From assembly GCA_020746105.1 (NCBI GenBank), contig CM036628.1, positions 7,016,001 through 7,080,000 on the forward strand: a stretch of 64,000 nt of DNA, written 5' to 3'. Shown here piece after piece: positions 49,061 through 61,000 of this stretch (positions are counted from its first letter, which is position 1; every line of letters begins with the position of its first letter). The DNA is from Trogon surrucura (Eukaryota; Chordata; Aves; Trogoniformes; Trogonidae). A model generated the notes under the pieces. It saw only the letters and a program-made list of their open reading frames with translations, ran no database searches and was not told the DNA's origin. The position numbers and the translations under genes were made by a program.

Positions 49061-49098
49061 GCTGCTGATGTTAATGTGTTTCTTCCCTTTCCAGAAAG
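49061..49098 (+). other. Candidate 38-bp cassette exon (unproven)
   Basis: A long pyrimidine tract (TTTTTCCCTCTCTTTTTCTTTTGTGATTGCAG) gives a good acceptor at 49060. After 38 bases comes AAAG|GTGAGG, a good donor. In the phase left by the MAMLD1 exon the segment reads AADVNVFLPFPE with no stop. A second AG inside it, at 49094, would leave only a 4-base exon. The call rests on splice-site appearance only. Confidence 0.2.
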
Positions 49099-49718
49099 GT
49101 GAGGACGTACTATCCTGGGATACCAGTAGCGTGTATCCCTGTCGTAAACAAATCCATTTCTCAGTACTTAAATGCTCAAGGCTTTTAGAAGCTTTTCTTT
49201 GCATAATAAATGTGTTTAATATTTCCTTTACTCTCTGGCATTATGAAGTATATACTGTTACTGTGCTGGATTGAAGGGCAGTTTACACGGCACTCGTATT
49301 TGCATAGTCTGTTTTCTTTTACCCTTGCTCCGAAGGGCGTGTTTAAGCAATGAATGAATGATCGTGTGAGCATTATTTTTTCGTTTTGTACAGCCCCCTT
49401 TTTCTCCTCCTTTCCAGCTCAGTCAGCACACTTTCCGCAGCGGCAGTTTAGTTTTCTACGTGGAAACGGGGCGTTTAGCAGAATAGATGCATAACGAGGA
49501 TGAGATACTTTTTTCTCCTTTCCCTCCTCTCCCAAGAGATACCCTGTGACTTCCTCTATTAGTCCATTAATCGCCGTAGCTCAAAATTTAGTCTGATCAA
49601 AGGAGCAGAACGAGGTTGAAAAGTGCAGATTCTGGCAATTGCCTTGACTGTTTAGATTCCCCGCTGAGCTCATTTAGAGCTGGAATTAAGCTATTCCCGC
49701 TGTATTTTCCGTCCTTGG

Positions 49719-49786
49719 CTCGGCGATGGGGGAGTGCTGAAGGCGGCGCGGCCGTTCCCGCACCCGGACCCAGCCTGTGCCGGAGA
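49719..49786. other. Short CpG-rich patch
   Basis: About nine CpGs in ~70 bp (CTCGGCGATGG, GGCGGCGCGGCCG, CCCGCACCCGG). It is isolated in otherwise AT-rich DNA and could be a small regulatory element. Confidence 0.35.
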
Positions 49787-52700
49787 GCAGCTTCCAGGAG
49801 CTAAAGAGCTGGATCTCCCCGTGCCAGGAGAAAGCTGGGTAATCTTGTCTTAGTTTGATAAGAAGGTCTGTGTTTAGATTGCATTTGTTACTCGGCTGCA
49901 GGAAAAGTTAACTGAAGGTGCTGGGGTCAGTATTGATGATTCTGCATTTTTTGGTTTAAGCATCAGGTTTCTGCCTCTTGCAGCTCTCTTTGCTGAGGTT
50001 GGTGCCTGTTAGGATTGGGAAGGAAAGAATTTTAATAAAACCAACATATAATGTAAATGGGAAATTTGTAAACAACATGAAATTTCTTGTAAAAGTTTTC
50101 TTTATGACTCACTTCAAGAATACAGTTGTTTTTAATACCTATTTATACGTGCAGTTAGAAACCGGTGCTGTTTTCTCTCATTAATAGTCTCGTTGGTTCT
50201 TGTTTGTTTAAGGCAAAAATGCAGACTGCCCATACCTGTGTTGTTTGCTGCAGATTAACATCTGATTTTGCAATCCTTGCACATCTCAAATTCCAATTGA
50301 TGTAACCCAGAGTGACAAGTTCTCCAGGAATAATGTTGGACTCTTGATGTGATTCTGCAGTTCCCCAAAGTGTGCTAATATTTCTCAAACAGAAGTAGAC
50401 TCATTTCATGTGTAAGTTCTAATCTCATTTGGGTGAATTATTGTTACTGCAATGTGAATGGCATCCTATTATCAGAAAATATAAGGTATTTAATGGTTTA
50501 AGAGTGCGTAAGGTCAGCACGAACAGAGAAATGCTGATAACATCACCAGAGGCTGTGTGATGGTCCTGAAATGTGAGTAAATCTTTAACTGAAAAAAGTT
50601 TGGCTAGACATATCAGTGTTTTCCCATAGTTAAGGACTTTATCTAAAATCCTCCACGTTTATTTATGCTGTATTTTACTTTCAAAAAGAAAAAAAAAAGA
50701 AAAAAGAAAAACCACACGCCCAAAACTGACCACTTAATAAGAAATTCTTTTATTAAGAAAAAATAGTGGCAGTGAGGGTGTAACTGGGCAAAGCCATTTA
50801 GTGCCCAGGCCAGAGTCTGAGTTTTTCCCTTTGTAGGCAGCATATATCTATCTATATGTCTATAAATTTTAATTTTAAAAAGACCAGTGACCTTCATCAG
50901 GGACCCTGTGTGAAATAAGATTAGAAAGGAACGCCTGACTTGGGTGTGCTGCTCCATTCTAGGTTGCCACAATATATAGAACTACTGTGCTTTAGCTTAC
51001 AGAGGTTTCCTCAAATTTCATACTTTATAAAGCATTTTTCGATACAGTGAGTTAAAATCTTGCCCGCTCTGTAATTTCTTATTTTTTCTGCTTATGATAA
51101 CAGTATTGAGGCTTTTCATAAGATGAATGCTGTCTAGCTGCAGTTAAAATACATATTTTTGCCTATTTCTGTCTCGATTAAGCTAGAGGGAGGGTACCTA
51201 CCTGCTGCCTAGATTGCTGTCAAACAGAATTGCAAGTGAAGCTGAATTGTACTCTGTCCTAACAGAGCCTATTTTCTCCTTCTGTCTGGGCTTTTACTGC
51301 ACAAACATTTTCCAAATAAAACATCTCTGCCAATTTCTGAAGAAATCTCAAAACAAGTACCACCTTAGACATGCTGGAAGGAGTCCTGCGCCACGGATTA
51401 TAAACTGAAACAGTTGGCCAGAATAAGGAATTACAGTAATCCCTGATATTAGGAACATGAAAACGAGACGACCTTCTGTGTATGCCCTGTGTGAGTTTCT
51501 AACCCAGTTGCGCTCTAGGCTCCCCTTTATCGCTGTTCCTCCACACCTTTACTGTGCAGAAAACAAAAGACCAGCCATTCGGCGGGGAAACTGGAACACA
51601 TGCTTGCAAATACTACAAACTTTAAATGCATTGTGTTTTAACAGTCGCCCGTGATTGGAATGACAGGAAGGAAATGAGCAGAAAACATCCTATGCTATCT
51701 CTATATAAAATCTTGCTTGTGAAAGATACAGTTACCACAATAATGATCGTACGCTAATTGATTCATTGTGCTGGGAGACAAGCGCCGAGCGGAGGAGCCA
51801 GCGGGGTCATTTTCTTGCTCTGACTCCACTTTGGTTGTTTGCTGAGGAAAGGCAGGAGAGGGTTATAAAGCTGCTGCCACTGCATTCGGCGCGTGTTTTT
51901 CTCAGAAGAGACACCGCCAGCCAAGATCTCTTTCCTTTGGAAATTGTGGCTGGGAAGGGCCCCTTTGGCTCAGCAGACAAAGTGGGCAGGCAGACAGCCC
52001 CTTTCCTGAATCCCAGGCAGGCACCAGACGGCTGAAGGAGGAGAGGCACCAGGCTGAATTAGATTGCCTCCTGCTTTGGACAGTAAGGCAGAGGGGCAGG
52101 CTTAATTGCTTTGCAGCTGTTCATTTTTTCCCCTTCTCCCTCCCCTGCCCTCTTCTCCCTCCTTCCAGCTGACCCCGCAGCAGCTCTAGCCCCAGGGAAA
52201 CCTCGACTTCGGGAGAGGCATCCAGGGTTTCTGGACTCATTTTTATCAGCCTTTACACCCTTCCATTCAATCCAGCAGCAAATGGGAAGAGAAGGCATTA
52301 AGGAAAAAAAGGCTCTTCTGCATAACCAGTAATTTGTCACTTTTCTGCTGGGTTAGTTTGTACACTGGTTTCCGACCACTGCTTGTGGCAAGGGGCAGGC
52401 TGGGACAGGGGACCGGGTCATCCTTTGGGAGAAGCAGCTGAGTGTCGTCACTGGCGGCTCCTGGTATCCTGTCCAAGTGGACAAACTGGGAGAACCTTGG
52501 AACGAGCCCCCTACGATGTGGCACTCCCCGCAGCGGGATTTACAAGACATTTGAGATTTCCTCTCCAGAGCTGCGATACCCAGATCTCCCAGCTGCAGAG
52601 ATCTCCCAGGCTGCTGCCTGGCAGCATGAACGTCCATTGGGGTTGATTTGGTGGTGTTCTCACCAGTAAAAGAGCCTCGACACTGACATGCTCTTGACCT

Positions 52701-53708
52701 GACTGTTAAAGGAAGAGCCTTTTTCAGCATGGGAGAACTTACAGGCGTCTCCAGCACTCAGAAACTGGCTCAGGCCAGATTTGCATGTGTCTCACAATCC
52801 CAAACTGTCTGAATCTCGTGTTTGTGCAGGAAACAAGAGTTTGTTTTCTTAATTGCTCTCGCCCCACTCACGGATTAAAAAAATTAAAAATGTGTTTCCG
52901 TGCCTTAGCAAGGAGGCTGCAGTCAGCTTTCAGCTCACCTGCTTTGCAGAGAGGGGCTTTGCTCATCCGCTGCTCATCCAGCCTCCCTGGATCTGTTCAC
53001 CTCCAGCAGCAATGTCAAGCTAACCCAATTTTGCAGCTGGTATCAAGTGCCAGAGGCAAGCTTTGTAGATGTCTCTTTAATTCCTGCACTTGTAGAGTTC
53101 AGTGTGTATTTTCCCTCCAGTTCCACTGACTCACACGGTCCTTGGGGGCAGAGGCAGGGGCAGAACAAGGTGGCTATAACCCAGGTCTGATTTACTCATC
53201 TGGTAAAGCCAGTCATCAATGAGCCTTTCCCCTCCCTGTCCACAAAGATAGCTCTTCTCAGGACTCTGTTTGACCTCCCAGTTACAGTTATGGCATCAGT
53301 AGTTCCGTTCTTGACTGTCCTCCTAGGCCGACTGCATCTCCTCTGCCAGGGTGTCGTGTCTGGGTGATCGCATTAAAACGTGAAATGATGAGCCGACACT
53401 ACGACACAGGGCATCGTGTTGTTTGGGAGCATGAGCTGTCATGGCACACTGATCTCTTTATACAGGACGTATTTGCTGCTTATTTGTTAGGATATCCTTA
53501 GCAGCATAAACCAGAACTTGAGGTGGGCACCGGTGCAAGTTTTTGGCACAGTTTTTTGAAGGCGTAAAACTGTTGTGAGGATCTTTGCTCAGTGCCACTG
53601 GAGAGGTGGAGGGTGTCATTCCTGGAAAGGGGAAGCAGCTGCCAGGTGCTTTGGTGGTCAGAGGGATTTGTGTCTGTGAGAAATAAGGTACGGTAACATG
53701 TAAGTGAC

Positions 53709-53741
53709 TTCTTTTTCTTTTTTTTTTCTTTTTTTTTTTCC
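53709..53741. repeat. Poly-T / pyrimidine run
   Basis: A CTTTTTCTTTTTTTTTT-type run followed by CCCCTC. Low-complexity sequence with no element body recognised. Confidence 0.8.
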
Positions 53742-54897
53742 CCTCTAATCTGTTCAACACGCAGCCTGCAATAACTCTACCGGTTAGATTTGAATTAAAA
53801 CCGGCTCCACAAGGTACAAAGGCTCTCGAGCCTCATTGCAGAGACCGGAAATCCATTGCGGCGTCCTGATTAGTGCCGGTGAAATGGGAAACCTTTCTCG
53901 AGGCAGATAACCATCTCGCGAATGAAAAAACAACCTGTTAATCCTGAATTTTAACAAGGATGGTTATGCAACTCCAGGCCAAATCCAGGATGTGTCCTCT
54001 CTGTGTGCTCCTTGGTCAGAAAGGACTTGCTGGTAGCGAAGGGTGGGATTGCACCCAGGCAGAACCCTCTCCCAAAAGCACCCCGGCTCTGTGCCAGAGG
54101 CAGGGAGAGGGGTGCTGAGGGTTAAGTCTCAGCGCAGAAACTGGGGTTTGTGTGTTGGGACCAACACCTCTGAAGCACCTGGCTGAAGTATATTAAGATG
54201 GAGCCTCTATTTAATGTTCCTCCCCATGCCAGTCGCCGCCACCAAAGGAGGGGTGGTCTGGCTGAGACCATCCATGCATTTGCAGTCCCATAATAGTCCC
54301 TTTAATTATGGGTTACAATAGGTTCTGTTTTTTCCTATGTTAATAACAAGTTCCAGGGTGTAAGTAACTGCAGTTAAAACAAAATGCCTAACGATGTACC
54401 ATTTCACACCTATGCAGTCTGCTGGAGCCTTGGCTGTGCAAGGAATTTTTTCTTCTGTCCTGAATATTTTATAATTGTTTTACAAAGAGCACATGGATGC
54501 TCCAGTCATTAAGAAATGCCAACCAAGACACACTGTGGCACCAGGCAGCAGAGAATGAATAGCTATGCCTGTGCCAAGGATGTCGACAGCTCTCCTTTCG
54601 GATGCGAGGGCATGGTTTGTTTGACTACTTCTGTGGGTTGACCTCTGTTTTTTTAAGAAAAACACAATCGGGATTGCTTTATGGTGGGACCCATTGACTC
54701 CTTCAGAGACTTTGCGGTGCCTGCTGATCAGAGCAGCACACGGGTGGCCACATACTGAAGCATCTGTGTTGCTCTGCTGCATTTGGATGCTTGTGGGCAG
54801 ATGCTGCAGTTCCTTGCTTCGTGCATTTGGAAGAGCCAGTCTATGTGTAAAAATAAGTGGAAATAGGCCTGGGGACTCTGATAACCAGCAGGAGTAG

Positions 54898-55449
54898 GGA
54901 GGTGATTGTCCCCCTGTATTCGGCACTGATGAGGCCACACCTTGAGTTTTGTGTCCAGTTTTGAGCAGCTCAATACAAGAGAGATAACGAGGTGCTGGAG
55001 GGCAATGAAGCTGGTGAAGGACCTGGAGAATAAATCTTATGAGGAACAATTGAAGGAGCTGGGCTTGCTTAGTTTGAAGAAGAGGAAGGTAAGGAAAGAC
55101 CTTATCACTCTCTACAACTACCTGAAAGGGCATTGTAGAGAGGTTGATGCTGGTCTCTTCTCACAGGTAATTAGTGGTAGGGCAAGAGGGAGTGGCTTCA
55201 AACTGTAACAGGGTGGATTTAGACTGGACATGAGGAAAAAAATTTTCATAGAAAGAGTAGTCAGATGCTGGAATAGTCTGCCCAGAGAGGTGGTTGAGTC
55301 ACCATCCCTGGATGTGTTTAAAGGTCATTTAGATGTGATGTTGGGGGATATGGTTTAGGGCTGAGCTTTGTAGAGCAGTGTTAATGGTTGGACTCAATGA
55401 TCCCAAGGGTCTTTTCCGACCTGAATGATTCTATGATTCTGTGATTCTA
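54898..55449 (+). mobile_element. CR1 retrotransposon, 5'-truncated with internal deletion
   Basis: It begins in the ORF2 C-terminal region (GAGGTGATTGTCCCCCTGTATTCGG, GAGGCCACACCTTGAGTTTTGTGTCCAG). It then runs through the AGTTTGAAGAAGAGGAAGGT and GGTGGTTGAGTCACCATCCCTGG segments to a tail of GATTCTATGATTCTGTGATTC, the CR1 3' octamer-type repeat. A short stretch around 54990-55010 is missing relative to other CR1s (GGTGCTGGAGGGCAATGAAG), and stops such as the TGA at 54963 break ORF2. It is in the sense direction of MAMLD1. Confidence 0.94.
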
Positions 55450-56044
55450 ATCACACTGGCCGAGGAGATGGGGGCCACAGTGAGAGGGGAATTCACCTCT
55501 GCTTTCAGTGAGGAGGCATGGGGTGACATCTCTCATTTCCAAGACTGGCTGTGATGTGTTTGATGTGGAGCCTGCGAATGGAGTTGCTTAAATATACAAG
55601 CGTGCCTAAAAATGTTGAAAGAAAAGCGGTGCTATTTTAAGACTCTAGAATCAGGGACTAAAAATAGCCCAACTGGTGTGTTGCTCCTGGCTGGGTGTGT
55701 CGGTCCTAAAACATCACCACAACTGTCACTTCCCTTTGAAGCAGCTTGTTGGCTAATGACCGCGGCAACGGAGCCTCCTCTGTATTTCCACGTTCTCTCG
55801 ATAAGCACAGGTCAACGATAAGATGCTCCCCAGGCTGACGTGTCCATCGCACAAGCCCTCGCTTTGCCGGCTTGGGCTTGCGGGCACACACAAAGGGAAG
55901 GGGGGGTGCAGGCTGTCGGGGAGCACTGCGGAGCTGGGGTTCGGTGGTGGGGAGGTAGCGTTAACAGAGTAAACCAGAGCTCACTCTGCCGAGCACAACC
56001 CATGGAGCCAGGGCTGCTGAACCCCAGACAAAAGGCAAAATAGT

Positions 56045-56130
56045 TGTGTGGTTAAGCACTGGTTTGAGACTTGTGAGATGCGGGTTTAGCTCTCTCCGTT
56101 GTCAGCGTTCCTCTGTGACCAGTTGGGATT
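56045..56130 (-). mobile_element. Possible MIR-like relic, antisense
   Basis: TGTGTGGTTAAGCACTGGTTTGAGAC...GATGCGGGTTTAGCTCTCTC...CTCTGTGACC follows the reverse MIR order (GGTTAAGAGC, GGAGTCAGAC, GGTTCGAATCC, TGTGTGACC). The match is patchy. Confidence 0.35.
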
Positions 56131-57690
56131 CGTCTTCCTGCTCCCATCATTTAGGTTCCGTCTGTGATCAGTGGAGGAAAAGATCTTTAGAGGGTGATTT
56201 CACCTCACTCTAATGTTTGGATGTGATGGATGGTCTGTGGTGAGGGAAGCCTGGATAACACACATAGGCTTGACCCTTGCTTGATGGGGAGACCTTTATT
56301 CTCCATCTTTGGAAGCAGCAGCAGCTGTGGTGATCCGGTATCCGAAAATGTGCGAAGTTGAAAGTTGTATCGGTACCTTGAATAGCCGACTTCTGCCTCA
56401 GAAAGCATTTTTGTTTCTGTCTGTTTTTTCCAGTGCGGTGGCTGGAAAGAAGTACATTTGATGGTGTTCCACCGCCTCAGTACCGCGGGCGAGCAGCTGG
56501 GAGACAGGCTCTTCTCTGGCGGCTGTTTCCGAGAGGAATTCTGGCTGGCTCCTGCACCGAGTAATGATATGTTTATTTGCAATACGTGGAGCCAGGAGTC
56601 CTCTCTCGGTGATAGGGATCTGGAGATTAGTAAACAAAAGAAGGCAAGGTTGGAACTCGAACTGTAAGAAGGCATGTTGGGGTCTAAAGAAAACAACTAT
56701 GAAGCCAAATAAGGACAGTGTTCAAAAAGGTCTGCAGTCGTCTATCTCAGGACAAGGTGCAAATGTTACCTGCCAAGCCCCTGCACTGGTAGGATGCCAA
56801 AATCTGAATTATTCTTACAGGGAGCAGCCTGTACTCAGAAGGTGAAAAAAAGGGAGCTTGTTGGTTGCTCTTTCTTTTTTTGATAGATAGAAATGGGCCA
56901 GGAATCTCTCTTGGTGTAACTGAGTCTTCCCCTGAAAGGAGGAGCTTATTTCGTGTTCTCTCAGTGGAGGAAAGCTTGCACATAGGATGTGTCTTGCATC
57001 AATTAAAGCAGCAAAACACCCTGATGTCTGAAGGTTTCCAGGAGCTCCTGCTAGATTCTCCCTCCCTAGCCTGCTTGTAACACAGAGCAGCCATGTCCTG
57101 ACACGATGCTCCCCTGGCACAGAACGAGGCACTTGTGTTTCATGGTGATAGAGAGATGACTTCTGTCAAGAAACAAAAGGGGACAACAGCACTGACAAGT
57201 AAAGATCTTACCGGTTCAAAACCGATAAAGTGACGGCTCTATTTTCAAACCTGGATGCTTTGAACTAACTACTTAGAAACAGTATTTTGGCAATCCGCTG
57301 TCTGCAGTGAGCATCTGCGTTCTCTGCACTGCTGACAATCAGGGAGCTTCTAGGGGTGACCTGGACGTGGATATCGAAGGTTACAGTAAGTGCCAGGTCA
57401 AAAATCAAAGCCTTTGTCTGAAAGTGGAGTTGTTACTCTGGTCTGAAAATGGGGACTTCTCTCATAGCTCACTGTGGTCGGAGTTGCTTCGGGAGGGCAA
57501 TAGAAGGTCTGATTTAATGCTCCATGTCTTTTTTCTTTTACACTGAACACTTAATTATGCCTGCATTTCACTGCAGATTAGCAGGGAGTGCGGTGCGGAG
57601 CCTGAGACCCCTGGGGTGCCGCGAGTGCCTGGATCTCCTCTGCCCTGGCCCTGGGGGGTGTTTACAGACGAGATCTGTGGCTCTGCCAGG

Positions 57691-58048
57691 ATGCGTGCAC
57701 ACACACACACACATGCACACACATACACATATGCACACACACATATGCGCGCACACACACACACACACACATATGCACACACACACACGGCACACGCACA
57801 GACACACATGCACACGGACACGGACACATGGCACACACGCACACGGACACACACACATGCACACACACACATGCACACGGACACATGCACAGACGCACAC
57901 ACACATGCACAGACACATGCACACACACATGAACACACATGCACACGCACACACATGAACACACACACATGCACACGCACACACGCACACATGCACACAC
58001 ATATGCACACACATGTACACACACACATATGCACACACACATGTACAC
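57691..58048. repeat. CA-rich degenerate microsatellite block
   Basis: About 360 bp of (CA)n broken by ATGC, ATAT, GCGC, CGG and AGAC units. Two parts are perfectly alternating purine-pyrimidine: 57691-57789 (99 bp) and 57959-58048 (90 bp). It makes open frames on both strands (His/Thr on +, Cys/Val on -) that are artefacts of the repeat. Confidence 0.97.
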
Positions 58049-61000
58049 TGTTACGGTGAGCAGCAGCTCACTTTGCTTTTTATTACCCCTCCCTCCTCCT
58101 TTCTATAATCGTTGCAAAACAGGAACAAGTGAGTGTGTCACTTTAAGCCATGAAACCGCTTAGTCCGTAAAGACAGATTTGGCGTCTTTGTGCTGGCAGT
58201 GACAGGCCAGCTCGGCGCTCCATAGTGATCCCACTGTTCTCCCTCTGCCCTGCGCCCTGCTGCCGCTCCCCACCCCCTCCGAGATTTGCTCCATGTTTGC
58301 CTGCCTCTGTTTTTGTGGTTGGTAACCAGCAAAAGAATGGAATGGATTTAATGATTTGTTGGCTGCGGTGCTGGCATGATTAAGTCAATAAAGCTGCAAG
58401 CTGAAAACAGTGTAGTTACAGTATATGACTTTAACCTTGTTGATGCATGTTTATGTCCTCCTGCCCACTGTATAGCTGTACGTTGCATAAAGAAGATCTG
58501 ACCAATCTTTAACCCATTAAATAATTCATAAACTGAGAGCCGACATCAGCTACTTGCGGAGCGGATCAGTAACCATGGGGTCAGCAATAACTTTGGCTCC
58601 CTGGACCATATCCAGCGTGTTTAAACTCTGGTGATGTCACCAGGCAAGCTTCTAACCTTAATCATTTGGATGGGAACAAAGGGAAGTTAACTGTTGACAC
58701 GCAGTGTCACTGCCGAAGGAACACGTGCAAGTGCTCTGCAGCGTCTCTGCCTCGCAGGGAATGTGGACGTGCTCCAGCCTCCTTGCTTCTTTTATACTCT
58801 TCCGTCTTTCCGTACAGCAAAAGTGTGGCTGGCCAAATGTTCAAAGGCACGTGTTTTCTAGACTGCTGTTATCTTGAGTGACAGAGGCACCAGAATCCCA
58901 CAGAATTTCAGGGAAATGTTGGCTGCCTTGAGAAGATGGTATTTGGAGGCACTTGGATGTTTTTTTCATTGTGGATAAATTTTGAATTAAAAGTATCTCC
59001 CGCCATGTAAATGACAAAGAAGGACATATAATGGGGATGGAAGAGGCAGAAGCCAGGGTTGCAGGAGAGGCTGTGGAGTGAAGCAGGACTGTTCTCACCC
59101 CGGCACAAGCTCTCACAGTAAAATATCAGTCAGGATTCTCACCCATAACTGCTTCATCCAGCCTCTTCTTTCCATGCCAGTCAAAACAGAGGGCTGACTT
59201 CTCCTCACACACAGCTCCCAGCTGGGCACTGAGGGATTCTGCGGGTGCGGCCATGTCCGTAGGTGTTGCAGCAGCTTCTTTTGCTGGCACATAAGGATTG
59301 AGTCACGGGATCGTGGGGCGTGAGGCCGGGACATGCTGCGCTCTGCTGGTCCGTGCAGCCAGGTTATGGGCCTGAGGGGACCATTACAACTTGGTGTAGT
59401 TTAGTGCTGTTCCGAGATGCAACCAGCTGCGGCTGGACCCGGAGGAGCGGCGCAAAGAGGAGGACACGACAAAATCTCATATGCAGGGTGAAGCAGAAAA
59501 AGCCCTTCCAGCCCATGCTGGTGAGGAGCACAGGACAGGACGTGGGGCTGCTGCAGGGTTTCGGGGTCATAACCCGCAGGTGTGGGAGAGGCACCGTCTC
59601 AGGAGGCTGAAGACGTAACCTCACACTGCCCCGGGAACTGACCGTCATCCTCCTCTTCAGGGCGCAACTTTAACTCCTTTTGGGGGGAAACGGAGACAGG
59701 GAGGAATGAAGTGACTTGTCCATGGTCACGTGAAGAACTGCACCTGGGCATGTGGGCCCAAGGCCACGCGGGCAGCTTTTATCCCGTGACTCAGTCACGA
59801 AATAAACTCACCGCTCAAGATCATCTCCTTTAGAGGTGGCTTGGGAGTTCACCTTTAATGAGCCCATTTTCTACGTCTTCTTCTGACAAATTGCGTGCTC
59901 ATAGTCTCACGAGCTAACCCTTCACTGTGTGTCCAAAAGGACACTTGCTCGTACAAATAAACTTATCGGAGGCTGGTGTTCCTCTCCACGCAGCCTGTAT
60001 CCATGTGTGCTTGCAAACAGACCACCATGATGTGAACATCGTTTCTAGGACTATTGGAGCTATTAAAGGCACCCAGGTAAAAACTCTCACAGGGTTATTT
60101 GTGAGCCAGGTGGCTGTGGACAGCAGAGCATATCACAGAACCCACTACATCAGCCCAGTAGTGAATTTTCCAGGTGCTAAAAGATGCACACCTTGACTCG
60201 GAGATCGGAGCTGGGGCCTTCAGTCTGTTGTTGCCAGCATCTGCAGCCAGAGCCCGGCGGGGAGACTGACCCCCTGAGCTAGTGCTGATTGTTCTCAATC
60301 ACTCAGATATTCCCTGTTGCTTTATGGGTGTGCTAATGAAGACTCTCAAATTAATTTACCCTGGTTTTTTTTTATTTTTTTCCGGTTGGTTTGGTTTGGT
60401 TTTGCTGTAATCCAGAGCAGCAGTCTCTGCTTCAGAGAAGATGCTCCAGAATTTATGGCAAGTCGAATCTGACCCGAGCAGAAATTCCGTGTTCTGTTTT
60501 CTTTGATTTTAGCTTGGAACATTGTGTGATGTGCCTGAAAATCTTTCTTCACTGGTCTATTGTTTTCGATGAATGAACCCACAAACACCTACTGATATTT
60601 TATTATCACTCACCCCCCATAGGGTATATAGCGGGTGGTAATTTTTGTGCACAGACTGCATTTTTTTTCTGCATGATGGAGAACAGAGTCACTCCAAGCA
60701 TATGCTAATGCTGAATGGGGGGGTCCCAACTTCTGACCCATAGCTAATATCCCGCAAGTCACATGAAGCTACCAAGAATTCTTGAGCTGCACTTCGAAAT
60801 GCCTGTGCTATCAGCAAATAAACACCATTAATTGCTTCTAATGTGTCATGCAGTGGTTAAATGACAAGATCCCTATTAATATGCGTGTATATCAGCCTTT
60901 TCAGTGTATGTGAGGGGGAGTATGAAGTGGTAAAATTATTTAAAATTAGTGGGGAATATTTACAGGAAGGCATAAAGAACTGTCAGTTGAGGAAAGCAGC

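Larger units (their letters stand above)
44728..54897. other. Non-coding, no exon confirmed
   Basis: About 10 kb with short GC patches (47349, 49719, 52130-52230) and scattered poly-T/poly-A runs. The 38-bp candidate cassette at 49061 is the only exon-like signal in a compatible phase. Confidence 0.55.

Noticed and set aside
52111..52332. Pyrimidine tract plus CAG acceptor followed by an open frame ending LLHNQ
   Set aside because: The open frame would need a phase the MAMLD1 exon does not supply, since in phase 0 a TAG follows within seven codons; no similarity recognised.
54480..55133. 217-codon open frame on -
   Set aside because: Its first part is antisense to a CR1 and the rest shows no family resemblance.
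57201..57228. ACCGGTTCAAAACCGATAA, looked at as a tRNA B-box
   Set aside because: No A-box, acceptor stem or cloverleaf could be built around it.
57524..58059. Open frames of 120-160 codons rich in His/Thr (+) and Cys/Val (-)
   Set aside because: Produced by the CA-rich microsatellite, which lacks stops in several frames.
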